Of a stretch of 64,000 nucleotides of DNA, positions 7,993 through 16,649 are shown piece by piece; within the stretch, counting starts at the first letter, position 1; each line of letters begins with the position of its first letter. Origin of the DNA: Flagellimonas pacifica (GTDB taxonomy: Bacteria > Bacteroidota > Bacteroidia > Flavobacteriales > Flavobacteriaceae); the NCBI RefSeq assembly GCF_900215465.1, contig NZ_OBEH01000005.1:124001-188000 (forward strand). The letters are read 5' to 3'. Made by a program: the position numbers and the translations under genes. Below the pieces are notes generated by a model. That model did no database searches and had not been told where the DNA came from. It saw nothing but the letters and a program-made list of their open reading frames with translations.

Positions 7993-10287
7993 ATGATAGC
8001 TAGAATCCTTTATCGCGAAAGTGTCCATGGCATACTCAATTATGTCCTGCATAAAGAGGGTGCGAAAATACTTGGATTCTCGAATACATCCCCTGAAATG
8101 GAAAGTCATCCAGAACTGCTCAAGCATGCCTTGCATTTTATGGGCAACCGGCACGGGACCAAAAAGAGGTACACGCACATTACGATCAACCTCCCGCACG
8201 GGGAATTTCTAAGCGATGGAAACTTCCATAAATTGGCCACCGAATATATGGACCATATGGGTTATGGCGAACAACCCTTTGTTGTGGTCAGACATGATGA
8301 TACCAAACATGAACATGTTCATATTGTAACGACTACCGTCAAGGATGATAATACCTTGGTCAATCTTTCACATGATTATAACCGGAACATCGCGACCCAA
8401 AAACACCTGGAAAAGGAGTACGGTCTCCAACCTTCTCCCGAAACCATGGAGCAAAGGGAACTAGCGGTCCATAGACTGCCCGAGATACAGCCCTTGCCCG
8501 ATGATTCGAACGGGGTCAAATTCTACATCCAGGATATCCTGAATACGGTTTTACAACGATACAAGGTTCGTAGTTTTGAAGAGCTTTCCCAATTGGTAAA
8601 ACCGTATCATATCCTGATCAGCCATAAAACAAATGAGAATGGGCGGGTAGGGGTATCCTATGGTATTGAAGTTGATAATGGCTATAGATCCAGATTTATC
8701 AATGGCTATGTTGTACACCCTAAATTTAGTGGTCCAAAAATGGACTCCCTCTTTAAGAGGAACTCAAAATCCAAGTTGGTGCCAATGCACAAAAAACGTT
8801 TGGAAAAACAATTGCTGACCACCAAAAAGCTCTTTAAAAATATTTCCCCCGAAGATATGCCATCGGTGCTAAGGGAATATCAAAAAATGGATTTTCAAAT
8901 ACTGTACAACAAAAAAGAGGGTATAGAAGGTTTTATGATCCATGATAAATCAGGTTATGTATTTCAAGGTTCGGAAATAAGTCCGGATACGGAATCCGAA
9001 CTTGTTCTTGCCAAAAATTCCAATGGCCCTACCAAAATCGATTTGGACAGTGATCAGTTCACCTTGGAGATAAGGAAAATGATCAAGGAGGCCCTCTATA
9101 AACAATATTTGAATTCGTACAAAAAGAATGTTCTTCTTTCTGAATATGTTCTGAAGAAGAACGGTACTGAAGTTTGGCCTGAAATCCAGAGCACAGAGGG
9201 TTTTACTTTTCTTTCCAACTATATGCCCGAAAACTCCAATGCCATATTATCCAGAGCTGTACAAAGAGAATTTGAATTCACACGAAATGCAATACATGCC
9301 ACAGAAACCAAAAAAGAACTCAATGTATTGGAGGACAAAGTGGAATTGATAAAAAAAGTGCTTGATACTTCGGTTTTCGATCTAACGGAAAGGGATGGTA
9401 TTCTTTTTGAGCTGGTTCAAAGTGTTGGTGCAAAATATGCCAACCAGAATTTATCCTATATCAACTCAAACTTGTATGCTGTTCCTTTGGCACTTGATCG
9501 GATGCGGTTACCCAATGAAACTACCCCTTATATTTCCACAGGCTTTATCAACGAAAACGAAAAGATGCTGAAGTGTTTGTTGGATGTCGAAGAGGATGGT
9601 GAGAAAACCATAAGGGCGAATGCGCTATTTCTTCCTTTGATCTTTCCGAAATTGTATGAGGCTATGATTCCCCGATACAGACAAAAATTCGAAGAATTGT
9701 CCCTGGGTGCGTATTTGAAAACAGCACAAAGGTTCCATGTCCCTTTCGAAAAATCCGCATTGGATTATATCAAACTCTTCAATGCCAAAGGTTTTTATTT
9801 TGAAAGTAGGGAAGGGGAAATACACCTATTTTCTATATATGACAAGTTTAATAAAGGACTTTTGCTTTCAAAAAACACCCAAGCTTACCTAAAGTCCATA
9901 AAGAACTTAACAGATGTGTTTCAAAACCAATACGAAAAAATCAACGCTCTAAAACAACAGGGTCGGGACAGACTCCAAAATCTTTGGGTCTCATATTTAA
10001 TAGAGAAACAACTGTATGACAAGGCCGCTTTTATGATAGTTTATGATGGTATCCGACCATACCTTTCTTTGGATGTAATGGAGTACCATATGAATAACGG
10101 ATTGAAAAGCAAGATTCTAGACCTTTCCAAGCGAAAGATTAACGCCCAACACCTCTCTCTTTTGAGAAAAAGTGTTTATGCATTTAGTGCACTAATGGGT
10201 AAAAGTTCTGTCAAGGACGAAGAGGTCTTCAATGGATTTAAGGATGAGCTAACCGATTATTCGAGATATAAGAATGTGTTTATCTAA
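7993..10287 (+). CDS. Relaxase/mobilization nuclease (VirD2/MobA superfamily)
   Basis: The first 150 residues form a relaxase domain. Tyr candidates sit near the N-terminus (RILYRES, residues 4-10), and the metal-binding three-His motif HEHVH is at residues 106-110 after VVVRHDD. The protein nicks oriT and stays attached to the transferred strand. At 764 residues it is much longer than many relatives of 300-450. The remaining roughly 600 residues are helical and carry no motif I recognise. It starts directly after the accessory gene stop. No VirD4-type coupling protein gene follows, although one often neighbours mob genes in such elements. Confidence 0.9.
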   Translation: MIARILYRESVHGILNYVLHKEGAKILGFSNTSPEMESHPELLKHALHFMGNRHGTKKRYTHITINLPHGEFLSDGNFHKLATEYMDHMGYGEQPFVVVRHDDTKHEHVHIVTTTVKDDNTLVNLSHDYNRNIATQKHLEKEYGLQPSPETMEQRELAVHRLPEIQPLPDDSNGVKFYIQDILNTVLQRYKVRSFEELSQLVKPYHILISHKTNENGRVGVSYGIEVDNGYRSRFINGYVVHPKFSGPKMDSLFKRNSKSKLVPMHKKRLEKQLLTTKKLFKNISPEDMPSVLREYQKMDFQILYNKKEGIEGFMIHDKSGYVFQGSEISPDTESELVLAKNSNGPTKIDLDSDQFTLEIRKMIKEALYKQYLNSYKKNVLLSEYVLKKNGTEVWPEIQSTEGFTFLSNYMPENSNAILSRAVQREFEFTRNAIHATETKKELNVLEDKVELIKKVLDTSVFDLTERDGILFELVQSVGAKYANQNLSYINSNLYAVPLALDRMRLPNETTPYISTGFINENEKMLKCLLDVEEDGEKTIRANALFLPLIFPKLYEAMIPRYRQKFEELSLGAYLKTAQRFHVPFEKSALDYIKLFNAKGFYFESREGEIHLFSIYDKFNKGLLLSKNTQAYLKSIKNLTDVFQNQYEKINALKQQGRDRLQNLWVSYLIEKQLYDKAAFMIVYDGIRPYLSLDVMEYHMNNGLKSKILDLSKRKINAQHLSLLRKSVYAFSALMGKSSVKDEEVFNGFKDELTDYSRYKNVFI

Positions 10288-10528
10288 ACTTTAATAGTTC
10301 TATTTTCCCTTTTTTTGTTATTAGATAGACCCTGATGTTTAGGATAATCAGCCATATAAAAAAATGGACACCCGCCATATTTTACTCATCAAACAGGTTT
10401 TGTCAATTAGCGCAGAGAGCATAAAACTCAAAAGTTAAATTTTGAATTTTAGGGTGATAGGTTTTCTATAAAAAATAACCTTCCCTTTTTTATTGCCTTA
10501 CACGAGGTTATAGGGTTAAATAACTTAT

Positions 10529-10678
10529 TCATTTCGGAACACCTTTAAAGGGTTTCAGTGTCGCAGCATTAAAGCTTTCCCAACCAATTGTTCCGAGAGT
10601 AATTACTGTAATAACTATAGCCCCAACAGCGAATTGCCACGAATATATCTTTATGCGATAAGCACTTCCTTGTAGCCA
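10529..10678 (-). pseudogene. Remnant of ABC transporter permease C-terminus (FtsX/MacB type)
   Basis: A minus-strand frame of 49 codons ends in TGA at 10529. It reads WLQGSAYRI, then a hydrophobic stretch, then FNAATLKPFKGVP. This corresponds to the last 50 residues of MacB/FtsX-like permeases (WLQxFAYRI..., KAALxNPVKSL). The frame is closed by TAA just upstream, so only the tail survives. It lies in the otherwise gene-free gap 10288-10796 between the relaxase and mtfA-like genes. I see nothing else supportable in that gap. Recognition is by eye and needs a profile search. Confidence 0.55.
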
Positions 10679-10796
10679 TTAAATAACACCCTTGTATTGT
10701 AGACATCTTTCTTCAAAACAGCTTTAAAGAAGTATTGCAATTATTCCAAATCGTCCTCAAGGCAGAAATAGTTGGTAGTCCTAAAACATACCTATT

Positions 10797-11570
10797 TCAT
10801 ATACCCGGTTCCTGTTTGAAACATTGTGCCAACATTTTATAGAGTTCAGGATGTTTTTTCTCGAGTAGATCGGGGCGTTCAAAAAAATATTCCGAAGCCA
10901 CGGCAAAGAATTCCGCCTCGTTTATCCCCCCGTATTTACGGATATCGGAACGGTTTTTGTTTATTGCCTCCATTTCCCTATGGATCAATTTCAGCCAGGG
11001 AATCGTATATTGTTGTTGCAGGAGCCTTTCGGGGATACCGTCCGTAAAATCGTCGATCTTGTCGATAAGGTGCACGAATTCATGAATGGCGGTATTGCTT
11101 TTATCACTGGAATTCATAAAGCCGTGGTACAGTGCTTTCCGCGATAGGATCATTTGTTTTTCAAATCTCCCAGTCCCCACTAAACCGGCAATGTTCCGTG
11201 ATTTTCCTTTCTTGTCAAATTCCAGGTCCCCATTGAAATGGTCGGGGTATAGCAAAACCCCACTTAAATTGGTATAATACCATTCCTCGAATCCGAAGAC
11301 AGGTATAACCGCGCTGGCCGCGATCAATATTTTATCAAGTTCCCTCAGCTCCAATTGTACTCCATCAATATAGACCTCGCTTAAAAATTGCATCATTCTC
11401 TTTTGAAAAACCTCCTGTCTCTCCTTGGAAAGGTTCCGGTAGAAGAGCACTCTTTCCAATAGTAAAGGATGCCATTGCTGGGGGAAGGGCGCTACCTTTT
11501 TCTTTCCTATTCTTGATATGGAATAAAAGATAAGAAGAAGAATCAGCCCAAAAATTACGAGATAGAGCAT
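10797..11570 (-). CDS. Zinc-dependent peptidase, MtfA-like (M90 family)
   Basis: This 257-residue protein has an N-terminal membrane segment (residues 2-17). The zinc site HEFVH is at residues 163-167, with a downstream Glu-rich NEAEFFAVASEYFFE near residue 215, as in MtfA/M90 peptidases. E. coli MtfA is a cytosolic aminopeptidase that inactivates the regulator Mlc. The flavobacterial homologues are membrane-anchored and their targets unknown. It is the last gene of the minus-strand copper cluster, 29 nt after the CopZ-like gene, with a role in metal stress only inferred. Confidence 0.8.
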   Translation of the reverse strand: MLYLVIFGLILLLIFYSISRIGKKKVAPFPQQWHPLLLERVLFYRNLSKERQEVFQKRMMQFLSEVYIDGVQLELRELDKILIAASAVIPVFGFEEWYYTNLSGVLLYPDHFNGDLEFDKKGKSRNIAGLVGTGRFEKQMILSRKALYHGFMNSSDKSNTAIHEFVHLIDKIDDFTDGIPERLLQQQYTIPWLKLIHREMEAINKNRSDIRKYGGINEAEFFAVASEYFFERPDLLEKKHPELYKMLAQCFKQEPGI

Positions 11571-11599
11571 ATTTATTCAAGAAGGTTGATGAATGTCCT

Positions 11600-11818
11600 T
11601 TAGTATGAATTTACATGTTCCCCTTTAAATCCAATTTTTTGCAAAGTAGTTTTAACATCCTCTTCGGAGGCACCATTGCTTTTTATGGTAAGGATCTTGT
11701 CAGGATCGTTCGTGTCCACTTCCCAGGTATCGATTCCTTCAAGTTTGTCGAGAAATGGAGTTACTTTGGAGATGCACCCACCACAGTTGATATTCGTCTT
11801 TAATTTGATTGTTTCCAT
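11600..11818 (-). CDS. CopZ-like heavy-metal-associated (HMA) chaperone
   Basis: Starting at ATG 11818, this 72-residue protein begins METIKLKTNINCGGC, the beta-alpha-beta HMA fold with the metal-binding motif CGGC. It presumably carries cytosolic Cu(I) to the ATPase encoded two genes upstream. A longer frame to 11941 exists, but its first 41 residues do not fit the family and run into the preceding gene. The motif lacks the classical Met-x-Cys start (NxNCGGC), a common Bacteroidota variant. Confidence 0.85.
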   Translation of the reverse strand: METIKLKTNINCGGCISKVTPFLDKLEGIDTWEVDTNDPDKILTIKSNGASEEDVKTTLQKIGFKGEHVNSY

Positions 11819-11834
11819 TCTATTTTGATTTATA

Positions 11835-12176
11835 TTAATGTGCCGTTCCCAGTATCCTGTGAACATTTGTATGAATTTCATTAAGTTGCTTGAACAACTG
11901 TTGATATAAAGGCTCTTTTCTTTCCGTACAGCAAGAAACATAGAGTTTTCCTATTTGGCTTCCACATTCCTCAATTTCAACGATACAGTTTGAAATGGAT
12001 TCTTTATTGGCCGTTCGCAATTGACTCCCCAGATTGTTCAGACTGTCAAAGGTGTCCTCCATTTTTTTACTTCTGACCGGCAAACAACAAGTGGCGGATA
12101 ATTTTTCCAGTGTTGTTTCACATGTTGCGATCCTTTCCAAGGACATATTTATATAGTTGTTCTGGTTTGCGTCCAT
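11835..12176 (-). CDS. Cys-rich helical protein with C-x10-CC repeats
   Basis: This 113-residue soluble protein is all-helical in appearance, with seven Cys. Two segments share the spacing C-x10-CC: CETTLEKLSATCC near the N-terminus and CGSQIGKLYVSCC in the middle. It sits between copA (9 nt) and the CopZ-like gene (16 nt). Known four-helix-bundle copper storage proteins (Csp, DUF326) line a helical core with Cys, so a similar metal-binding role is plausible, but the repeat is not the Csp signature. ATG at 12176 is preferred over the GTG at 12185. Confidence 0.7.
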   Translation of the reverse strand: MDANQNNYINMSLERIATCETTLEKLSATCCLPVRSKKMEDTFDSLNNLGSQLRTANKESISNCIVEIEECGSQIGKLYVSCCTERKEPLYQQLFKQLNEIHTNVHRILGTAH

Positions 12177-12185
12177 TTTTTTCAC

Positions 12186-14447
12186 TTAGTTAATTGAATA
12201 ATTCCTTAATCTTAAACTATTGGCCACGACGGATACACTGCTGAATGCCATTGCTGCACCCGCGATCATTGGATCCAATAAAAATCCGTTGATCGGATAT
12301 AGTACTCCTGCCGCTATTGGAATTCCGATAATATTGTAGATAAAGGCCCAAAACAGGTTTTGACGAATTCCCAATACCGTTCTCTTTGAAAGTTTCAAGG
12401 CTTTTGGTATTGATTGCAGATCTGAGGTTATAAGGGTAATTTTTGCTACATCCATGGCTATATCGGAACCTTTGCCCATGGCAATGCTAACATCGGCTTG
12501 TGCCAGGGCATGTGAATCGTTTATGCCATCCCCCACCATGGCCACTATTTTCCCTTGGGATTGTAGTTCTTCAACAAATGCCGCCTTATCGGATGGCAGT
12601 ACTTCGCCCTTATAGGTTGTTATGCCAACTTGTTCGGCCACTGCAGCTGCCGTTTTATTGTTGTCGCCGGTTAACATAAAAACCTCGATATTCTTTTCAC
12701 CAAGGGCCTGTATGGCCTTCTTGGAGGTTGCCTTAATTTTATCGGCAATTGCCATGACCAATAGCACTTGCCTGCTATCGGCAAAGAAAATCACCGTCTT
12801 TGCCTTCCTTTCCAGACGCTCTGCCTCTCGGTTCAAGGAAGGGTCAATTAGAATCCCATTATCGGACAAGAGCTTATGGTTTCCCACAAAGAACCTTAAC
12901 CCCTTTGAAGTTTCTCCTCGGACGCCCTTGCCGGTGATACTCTGAAAGTTTGAAACCTCCATGGGGGTGTTGTTCCCCAACTTTAAATACGATACTACGG
13001 CTTCTGCCAAGGGATGTTCCGATTGGGCCTCAAGAGCAAGTAGTATTTGTTTGTAATGGTCCTTTTCGACCACATGGTAGCTCCATAGGATGTCTGTTAC
13101 CATTGGCTTGCCCTCGGTTATGGTCCCTGTTTTATCCAGGATTACCGCGTTTACCCTATGGCCCAGCTCCAGGCTTTCCGCATCCTTGATAAGAATGTTG
13201 TTTTCCGCACCCTTGCCGATACCAACCATAATTGCGGTGGGTGTGGCCAAACCTAGGGCACAGGGACAGGCAATGACCAATACGGCAACAGAGGTCAACA
13301 ATGCCTGGGAAAAGCCGTTATCACCACCTATGGACAGCCAAACAATAAAGGTTAGGATAGAAATCATCATGACCACCGGAACAAATATGCCGGCTATTTT
13401 GTCGACCAATTTTTGTACAGGTGCTTTGCTCCCCTGAGCTTCCTGGACCATTTTTATGATTTGGGAAAGCAGGGTTTCCCCACCTACTTTTTCGGCAACA
13501 AACCGGAAACTCCCTTTTTGGTTCACGGTTCCCGAAAAAACCTTTTCTCCTTTTATTTTTTCCACGGGAACGGGTTCCCCGGAGATCATACTTTCGTCCA
13601 CATACGAGTTCCCCTTGGATACCTCGCCGTCCACGGGAATCTTTTCCCCTGGACGGACCAAAATGGTTTGACCGATGCGGACGGTCGAAATTGGAATCTC
13701 CCTTTCGATTCCATTTTCAATCACCCTTAGCGTTTTGGGTTGTAGCCCCATTAGTTTTTTAATCGCTGAAGATGTGTTTGATTTGGCTTTTTCCTCCAAC
13801 AATTTCCCCAAGGAAATAAACGTAATTATTACGGTGGCTGCCTCATAATAGACATGTGGGGTAATTCCCCGGTTCAACCAGAACTCGGGAAAAAAGGTAT
13901 TGAAAACACTGAACAGAAAGGCGATCCCGGTACTGAGGGCCACCAAAGTGTCCATGTTGGCCTTGCCATACTTGGCCTGTTTGAATGCATTGATAAAAAA
14001 ACTCCTTCCAAGCCAGAACAGAATAGGGATGGAAAGTACCAGGGAAATCCATTTTCCCGGGATCCAATCCATAAAGAACATGCCAAGGACAAAGACGGGC
14101 AGCGTAAGTATGGCCGACCAAATGGTGCGCGTCCTTATATCTTCATAATGTTTGATCTGAAGCTCTTGCTGGACTTCTGAAGCATTTTCGGCATTTACAA
14201 TGAGGTCATAACCGACCGCCCGTAGGGCGTTTTGAAGGTCGTTGGGGCTTAATGCTTTATCATATTCCACCTGGACGGTACTACTGGCAAAATTGACACT
14301 GGCACCATGGACCCCGTCCGTATGGGTGAGAATGGATTCCACGCTGGAGGCACAGGCCGCACAGGTCATACCCGTGACCGGAAAGGATTTTTTTATTCCC
14401 TCGCTACTTGCATTGGATTTGGTTTCAAGTATATTTGTTTGCACCAT
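12186..14447 (-). CDS. copA: Cu(I)-exporting P-type ATPase CopA
   Basis: This 753-residue P1B-type ATPase pumps cytosolic Cu(I) outward. It has one HMA domain (residues 21-86, GMTCAAC with Cys 29 and 32), an actuator region with SGEPVPVEK near 289, the membrane metal site CPC at 394-396, the phosphorylation site DKTGT with Asp 438, an SEHPLAEA motif and GDGINDS in the ATP domain. Length is normal. A TTTGT-TAC-ACAAA inverted repeat and a near-consensus -7 element (GAACTTTG) lie 14-30 nt upstream. It leads the operon copA, Cys-rich protein, CopZ-like protein. Confidence 0.96.
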   Translation of the reverse strand: MVQTNILETKSNASSEGIKKSFPVTGMTCAACASSVESILTHTDGVHGASVNFASSTVQVEYDKALSPNDLQNALRAVGYDLIVNAENASEVQQELQIKHYEDIRTRTIWSAILTLPVFVLGMFFMDWIPGKWISLVLSIPILFWLGRSFFINAFKQAKYGKANMDTLVALSTGIAFLFSVFNTFFPEFWLNRGITPHVYYEAATVIITFISLGKLLEEKAKSNTSSAIKKLMGLQPKTLRVIENGIEREIPISTVRIGQTILVRPGEKIPVDGEVSKGNSYVDESMISGEPVPVEKIKGEKVFSGTVNQKGSFRFVAEKVGGETLLSQIIKMVQEAQGSKAPVQKLVDKIAGIFVPVVMMISILTFIVWLSIGGDNGFSQALLTSVAVLVIACPCALGLATPTAIMVGIGKGAENNILIKDAESLELGHRVNAVILDKTGTITEGKPMVTDILWSYHVVEKDHYKQILLALEAQSEHPLAEAVVSYLKLGNNTPMEVSNFQSITGKGVRGETSKGLRFFVGNHKLLSDNGILIDPSLNREAERLERKAKTVIFFADSRQVLLVMAIADKIKATSKKAIQALGEKNIEVFMLTGDNNKTAAAVAEQVGITTYKGEVLPSDKAAFVEELQSQGKIVAMVGDGINDSHALAQADVSIAMGKGSDIAMDVAKITLITSDLQSIPKALKLSKRTVLGIRQNLFWAFIYNIIGIPIAAGVLYPINGFLLDPMIAGAAMAFSSVSVVANSLRLRNYSIN

Positions 14448-14460
14448 TATCTATCTCAAT

Positions 14461-14473
14461 TTTGTTACACAAA
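14461..14473. promoter_or_regulatory. Candidate operator upstream of copA
   Basis: TTTGTTACACAAA is an inverted repeat of 5-nt arms with a 3-nt spacer, 14 nt upstream of the copA start. It overlaps a near-consensus -7 element (GAACTTTG, minus strand, 14477-14470). The position suits a regulator binding site, perhaps for the nearby HMA-AraC protein. Short AT-rich palindromes arise by chance, so support is modest. Confidence 0.3.
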
Positions 14474-14557
14474 GTTCGGAATAGGATATGGGCAGGTTGT
14501 TACGATATTCGCTGAAAGTGTTATAGAATTCACCTTTATAACAGACTCTTATTTGAT

Positions 14558-14799
14558 TTAGTGCATTGATAAGCCCTTGGTTTTGATTTCCAGAATATTG
14601 TTGTATTTCTGTTTTGAGAACATAGTATGCGCGGCTTCAGTATAGAAATGATGCTCATTCAGAAATTTAATATTGATATTTAGCCACTCTTCATCAGTAA
14701 ATATTATTCCTGAAAATTTTGACTATTCTTCACGCAAAAACTTATTTGGGTTAAAAGGGTCTTTTCTCCTAGATGGCTTAAATCTGCATCACAAATAAT
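14558..14799 (-). pseudogene. Frameshifted C-terminal remnant of an HD-domain hydrolase
   Basis: Directly after the AraC-type gene stop, one minus-strand frame reads IICDADLSHLG. After a frame change near 14720 the next reads FTDEEWLNINIKFLNEHHFYTE, ending in TAA at 14558. In flavobacterial HD-domain phosphohydrolases (including HD-DUF5706 proteins) these two blocks occur in this order, about 30 residues apart, so this is the decayed middle of such a gene. The catalytic HD half and the rest are missing. It fills most of the 14448-14802 gap. I judged it by eye; a translated search would settle it. Confidence 0.5.
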
Positions 14800-14802
14800 T
14801 TA

Positions 14803-15369
14803 TTAAACATCGTCCAAGGACTTCCTGTTTTTGACCACGCTCTTCCTAAACTGTGTTGGTGTCATCCCGGTTACTTTTTTAAATTGACTGCTCAAATAGG
14901 CAACACTACTATAATTGAGTTGATACGCTATTTCAGTTAATGTCAACTCATCATAAACAAGCAGTTCTTTACTTCGTTCAATTTTTTGGTTTATGACATA
15001 TTGCTCAAAAGTGATGCTTTCAACCGAGGAAAAAAGTGAACTTAAATATTTGAAATCCAGTTTTAGTTCATTGCTTATGAGGTCTGCCCAAACTATATCT
15101 TTTCCTTCGTTGGAATGATGGACGTTGGCAATGACCAGGTTTTTCATCTGCTCTATGAGTTGACCCTTGCGGTCGTTGATAATTGTAAATCCAAACTTTT
15201 CAAGCCTGTCGTTTAAATCTTCCCTTATTTCGCCCATAAGCTCCTCTTTTAGGACTATTTCACCCAGGTTGACGGTTGTGTACGAAATCCCCATTTTATC
15301 CAAAATTCCTTGGACAGCCATAATACACCTTGGGCAAACCATGTTTTTTATGTATAACACTGATTTCAT
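14803..15369 (-). CDS. AraC-family regulator with HMA-like N-terminus
   Basis: This 188-residue protein begins MKSVLYIKNMVCPRC, resembling the first strand and CxxC loop (Cys 12, Cys 15) of an HMA metal-binding domain. About 75 residues later comes an AraC-type double helix-turn-helix (LTEIAYQLNYSSVAYLSSQF, then FKKVTGMTPTQFRK). The combination suggests a metal-sensing activator of the surrounding copper genes. It lies 9 nt after a small membrane protein gene and is followed by a gene remnant and copA. The usual AraC sensor domains are absent. Confidence 0.82.
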   Translation of the reverse strand: MKSVLYIKNMVCPRCIMAVQGILDKMGISYTTVNLGEIVLKEELMGEIREDLNDRLEKFGFTIINDRKGQLIEQMKNLVIANVHHSNEGKDIVWADLISNELKLDFKYLSSLFSSVESITFEQYVINQKIERSKELLVYDELTLTEIAYQLNYSSVAYLSSQFKKVTGMTPTQFRKSVVKNRKSLDDV

Positions 15370-15378
15370 AACATTAAA

Positions 15379-15576
15379 TTAGGTTCCATATGTAGCTCTG
15401 AATTCCCACCATGCTTTTAGGAAAATGGCAACTACCGCTATAACAAAAAACAACACTAGCGCTAAAATGCCATATATTTTTATCCTTTTATCCTTCTTTT
15501 CTTTCTCTAGATTCGATTCAAATTTCATTGAACCCCTTTCTTCCATTCTTCTTCTCCTGCGATTCTCGCTCATCAT
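15379..15576 (-). CDS. Small single-pass membrane protein
   Basis: This 65-residue protein has a strongly charged N-terminal half (NRRRRRMEERG) and a single membrane helix (about residues 34-54, YGILALVLFFVIAVVAIFL). It has no recognised family. It is 9 nt upstream of the HMA-AraC gene and probably co-transcribed with it. One of several short membrane proteins in this metal island. Its function is unknown. Confidence 0.55.
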   Translation of the reverse strand: MMSENRRRRRMEERGSMKFESNLEKEKKDKRIKIYGILALVLFFVIAVVAIFLKAWWEFRATYGT

Positions 15577-15670
15577 TAAACATTTTTAGCAACTATATCT
15601 GATCTATACCACTTACATTGGATCTGAATTGGAGCAATGCATTTTTCAGCCCATATCGATTCAAGCGTTT

Positions 15671-15826
15671 CTACGGCTCCAATAGGGCATACAGAAGAAG
15701 CGTAATCAAAATGTGTATTCCGAACAGTATTAATATTGAAATTAAAATGTATAGGCCTTCCTTTTGCCAAGAAACGCTCTCCGAATTTTGCAATTTCCTT
15801 TCTTTTTCTTCAATACCTTCATCCAT
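15671..15826 (-). CDS. 51-residue membrane protein
   Basis: ATG 15826 to TAG 15671 encodes 51 residues: an acidic/basic N-terminus (MDEGIEEKERKLQ) and one long hydrophobic helix from about residue 25 to 48. It is shorter than typical gene-finder cutoffs. The charged head plus single helix architecture matches its neighbour at 15379-15576, so the pair may act together, for example as a membrane complex linked to the PepSY protein upstream. No family is recognised. Confidence 0.45.
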   Translation of the reverse strand: MDEGIEEKERKLQNSESVSWQKEGLYILISILILFGIHILITLLLYALLEP

Positions 15827-15935
15827 AATCAATACATTTTGTCAATTTTGATTAGGCCAAACATTATCGTACCGTTCCTTTTTAAGGGCCTAAAACTCCT
15901 TTTTGCAACCACCTTTTTCAGGGTATTTACTTTGT

Positions 15936-16649
15936 CTATAGTTTGGTTCTTTTTTTTAATTTTATCATTGTCGGCGAACTGATGAACCACAATAAGAAGC
16001 CACTTAGCACAGTTATCAGGCCTAATAAGGAAAAGGCCCTTAGCACTACCGTGTTGAAGTTGTCCCTCCCTTCATAATCCATGGTATGGGTCATCCATAG
16101 AAAGTCGAACCATCGCCAATTACGGTGCCTTACAGTTTGGAAGGCACCGTTCCCAACGGCCACATAGGCTTTCAGGTCCTGGGGGGTCTCATAAGAAATC
16201 TCATATACTGGCAACGGCCTACCACGGTACTCGTGGTGGTCGCCCACTTCCTCGATAAGCTCGATCCCGGTGACCTTCAATTCCGGAAGCATATATCTGC
16301 TGGCCACTTGTCGGGCCTCTTCCCTGGTAATTTTGTCCTTCTTGTTTCCGGTTCGGGCATTGTACAGCAGCGTTCCATTGATCCAATAATAGGGGTGTCC
16401 GGCGATTTCCAGTAATTCCAGGGAACTGATGGGTTCTTTTGTTTCCAAACCGGAGGTGCCCAGTAAATCTGAAAAACGGGTTTGTTCCGGCCTTTCTTTT
16501 TTGAAATGGTCACCATGGATATCATCGATATCCGTCCAACTGAAATACATGCCGCTGATCGTCCACATCAAAAACTGGATACCCAAAAAGATGCCCAGGT
16601 AACGATGTACCTTTCTTATTTTTAATGAGGTCTGGCGTTTTACGATCAT
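15936..16649 (-). CDS. PepSY-domain membrane protein
   Basis: This 237-residue protein has an N-terminal basic stretch and His (KVHRYLGIFLG), one membrane helix near residues 17-36, a periplasmic region with two PepSY-like segments (SLELLEIAG and TREEARQVASRYML), and a C-terminal helix (about 205-226). PepSY-associated membrane proteins occur with metal and redox systems. The start overlaps the stop of the upstream gene by one base (TAATG), so the two are translated together. Confidence 0.82.
   Translation of the reverse strand: MIVKRQTSLKIRKVHRYLGIFLGIQFLMWTISGMYFSWTDIDDIHGDHFKKERPEQTRFSDLLGTSGLETKEPISSLELLEIAGHPYYWINGTLLYNARTGNKKDKITREEARQVASRYMLPELKVTGIELIEEVGDHHEYRGRPLPVYEISYETPQDLKAYVAVGNGAFQTVRHRNWRWFDFLWMTHTMDYEGRDNFNTVVLRAFSLLGLITVLSGFLLWFISSPTMIKLKKRTKL

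Noticed and set aside
11819-11941. N-terminal extension of the HMA chaperone gene
   Set aside because: The extra residues overlap the upstream Cys-rich gene and do not resemble HMA proteins; METIKLK at 11818 fits better.
12622-14180. Several plus-strand and minus-strand open frames of 70-115 codons within copA
   Set aside because: They are out-of-frame shadows of the P-type ATPase and have no recognisable domain.
15576-15770. 64-residue minus-strand frame MAKGRPIHFNF...
   Set aside because: It overlaps the 51-residue membrane protein frame, which has a much clearer helix. It shows no family features.
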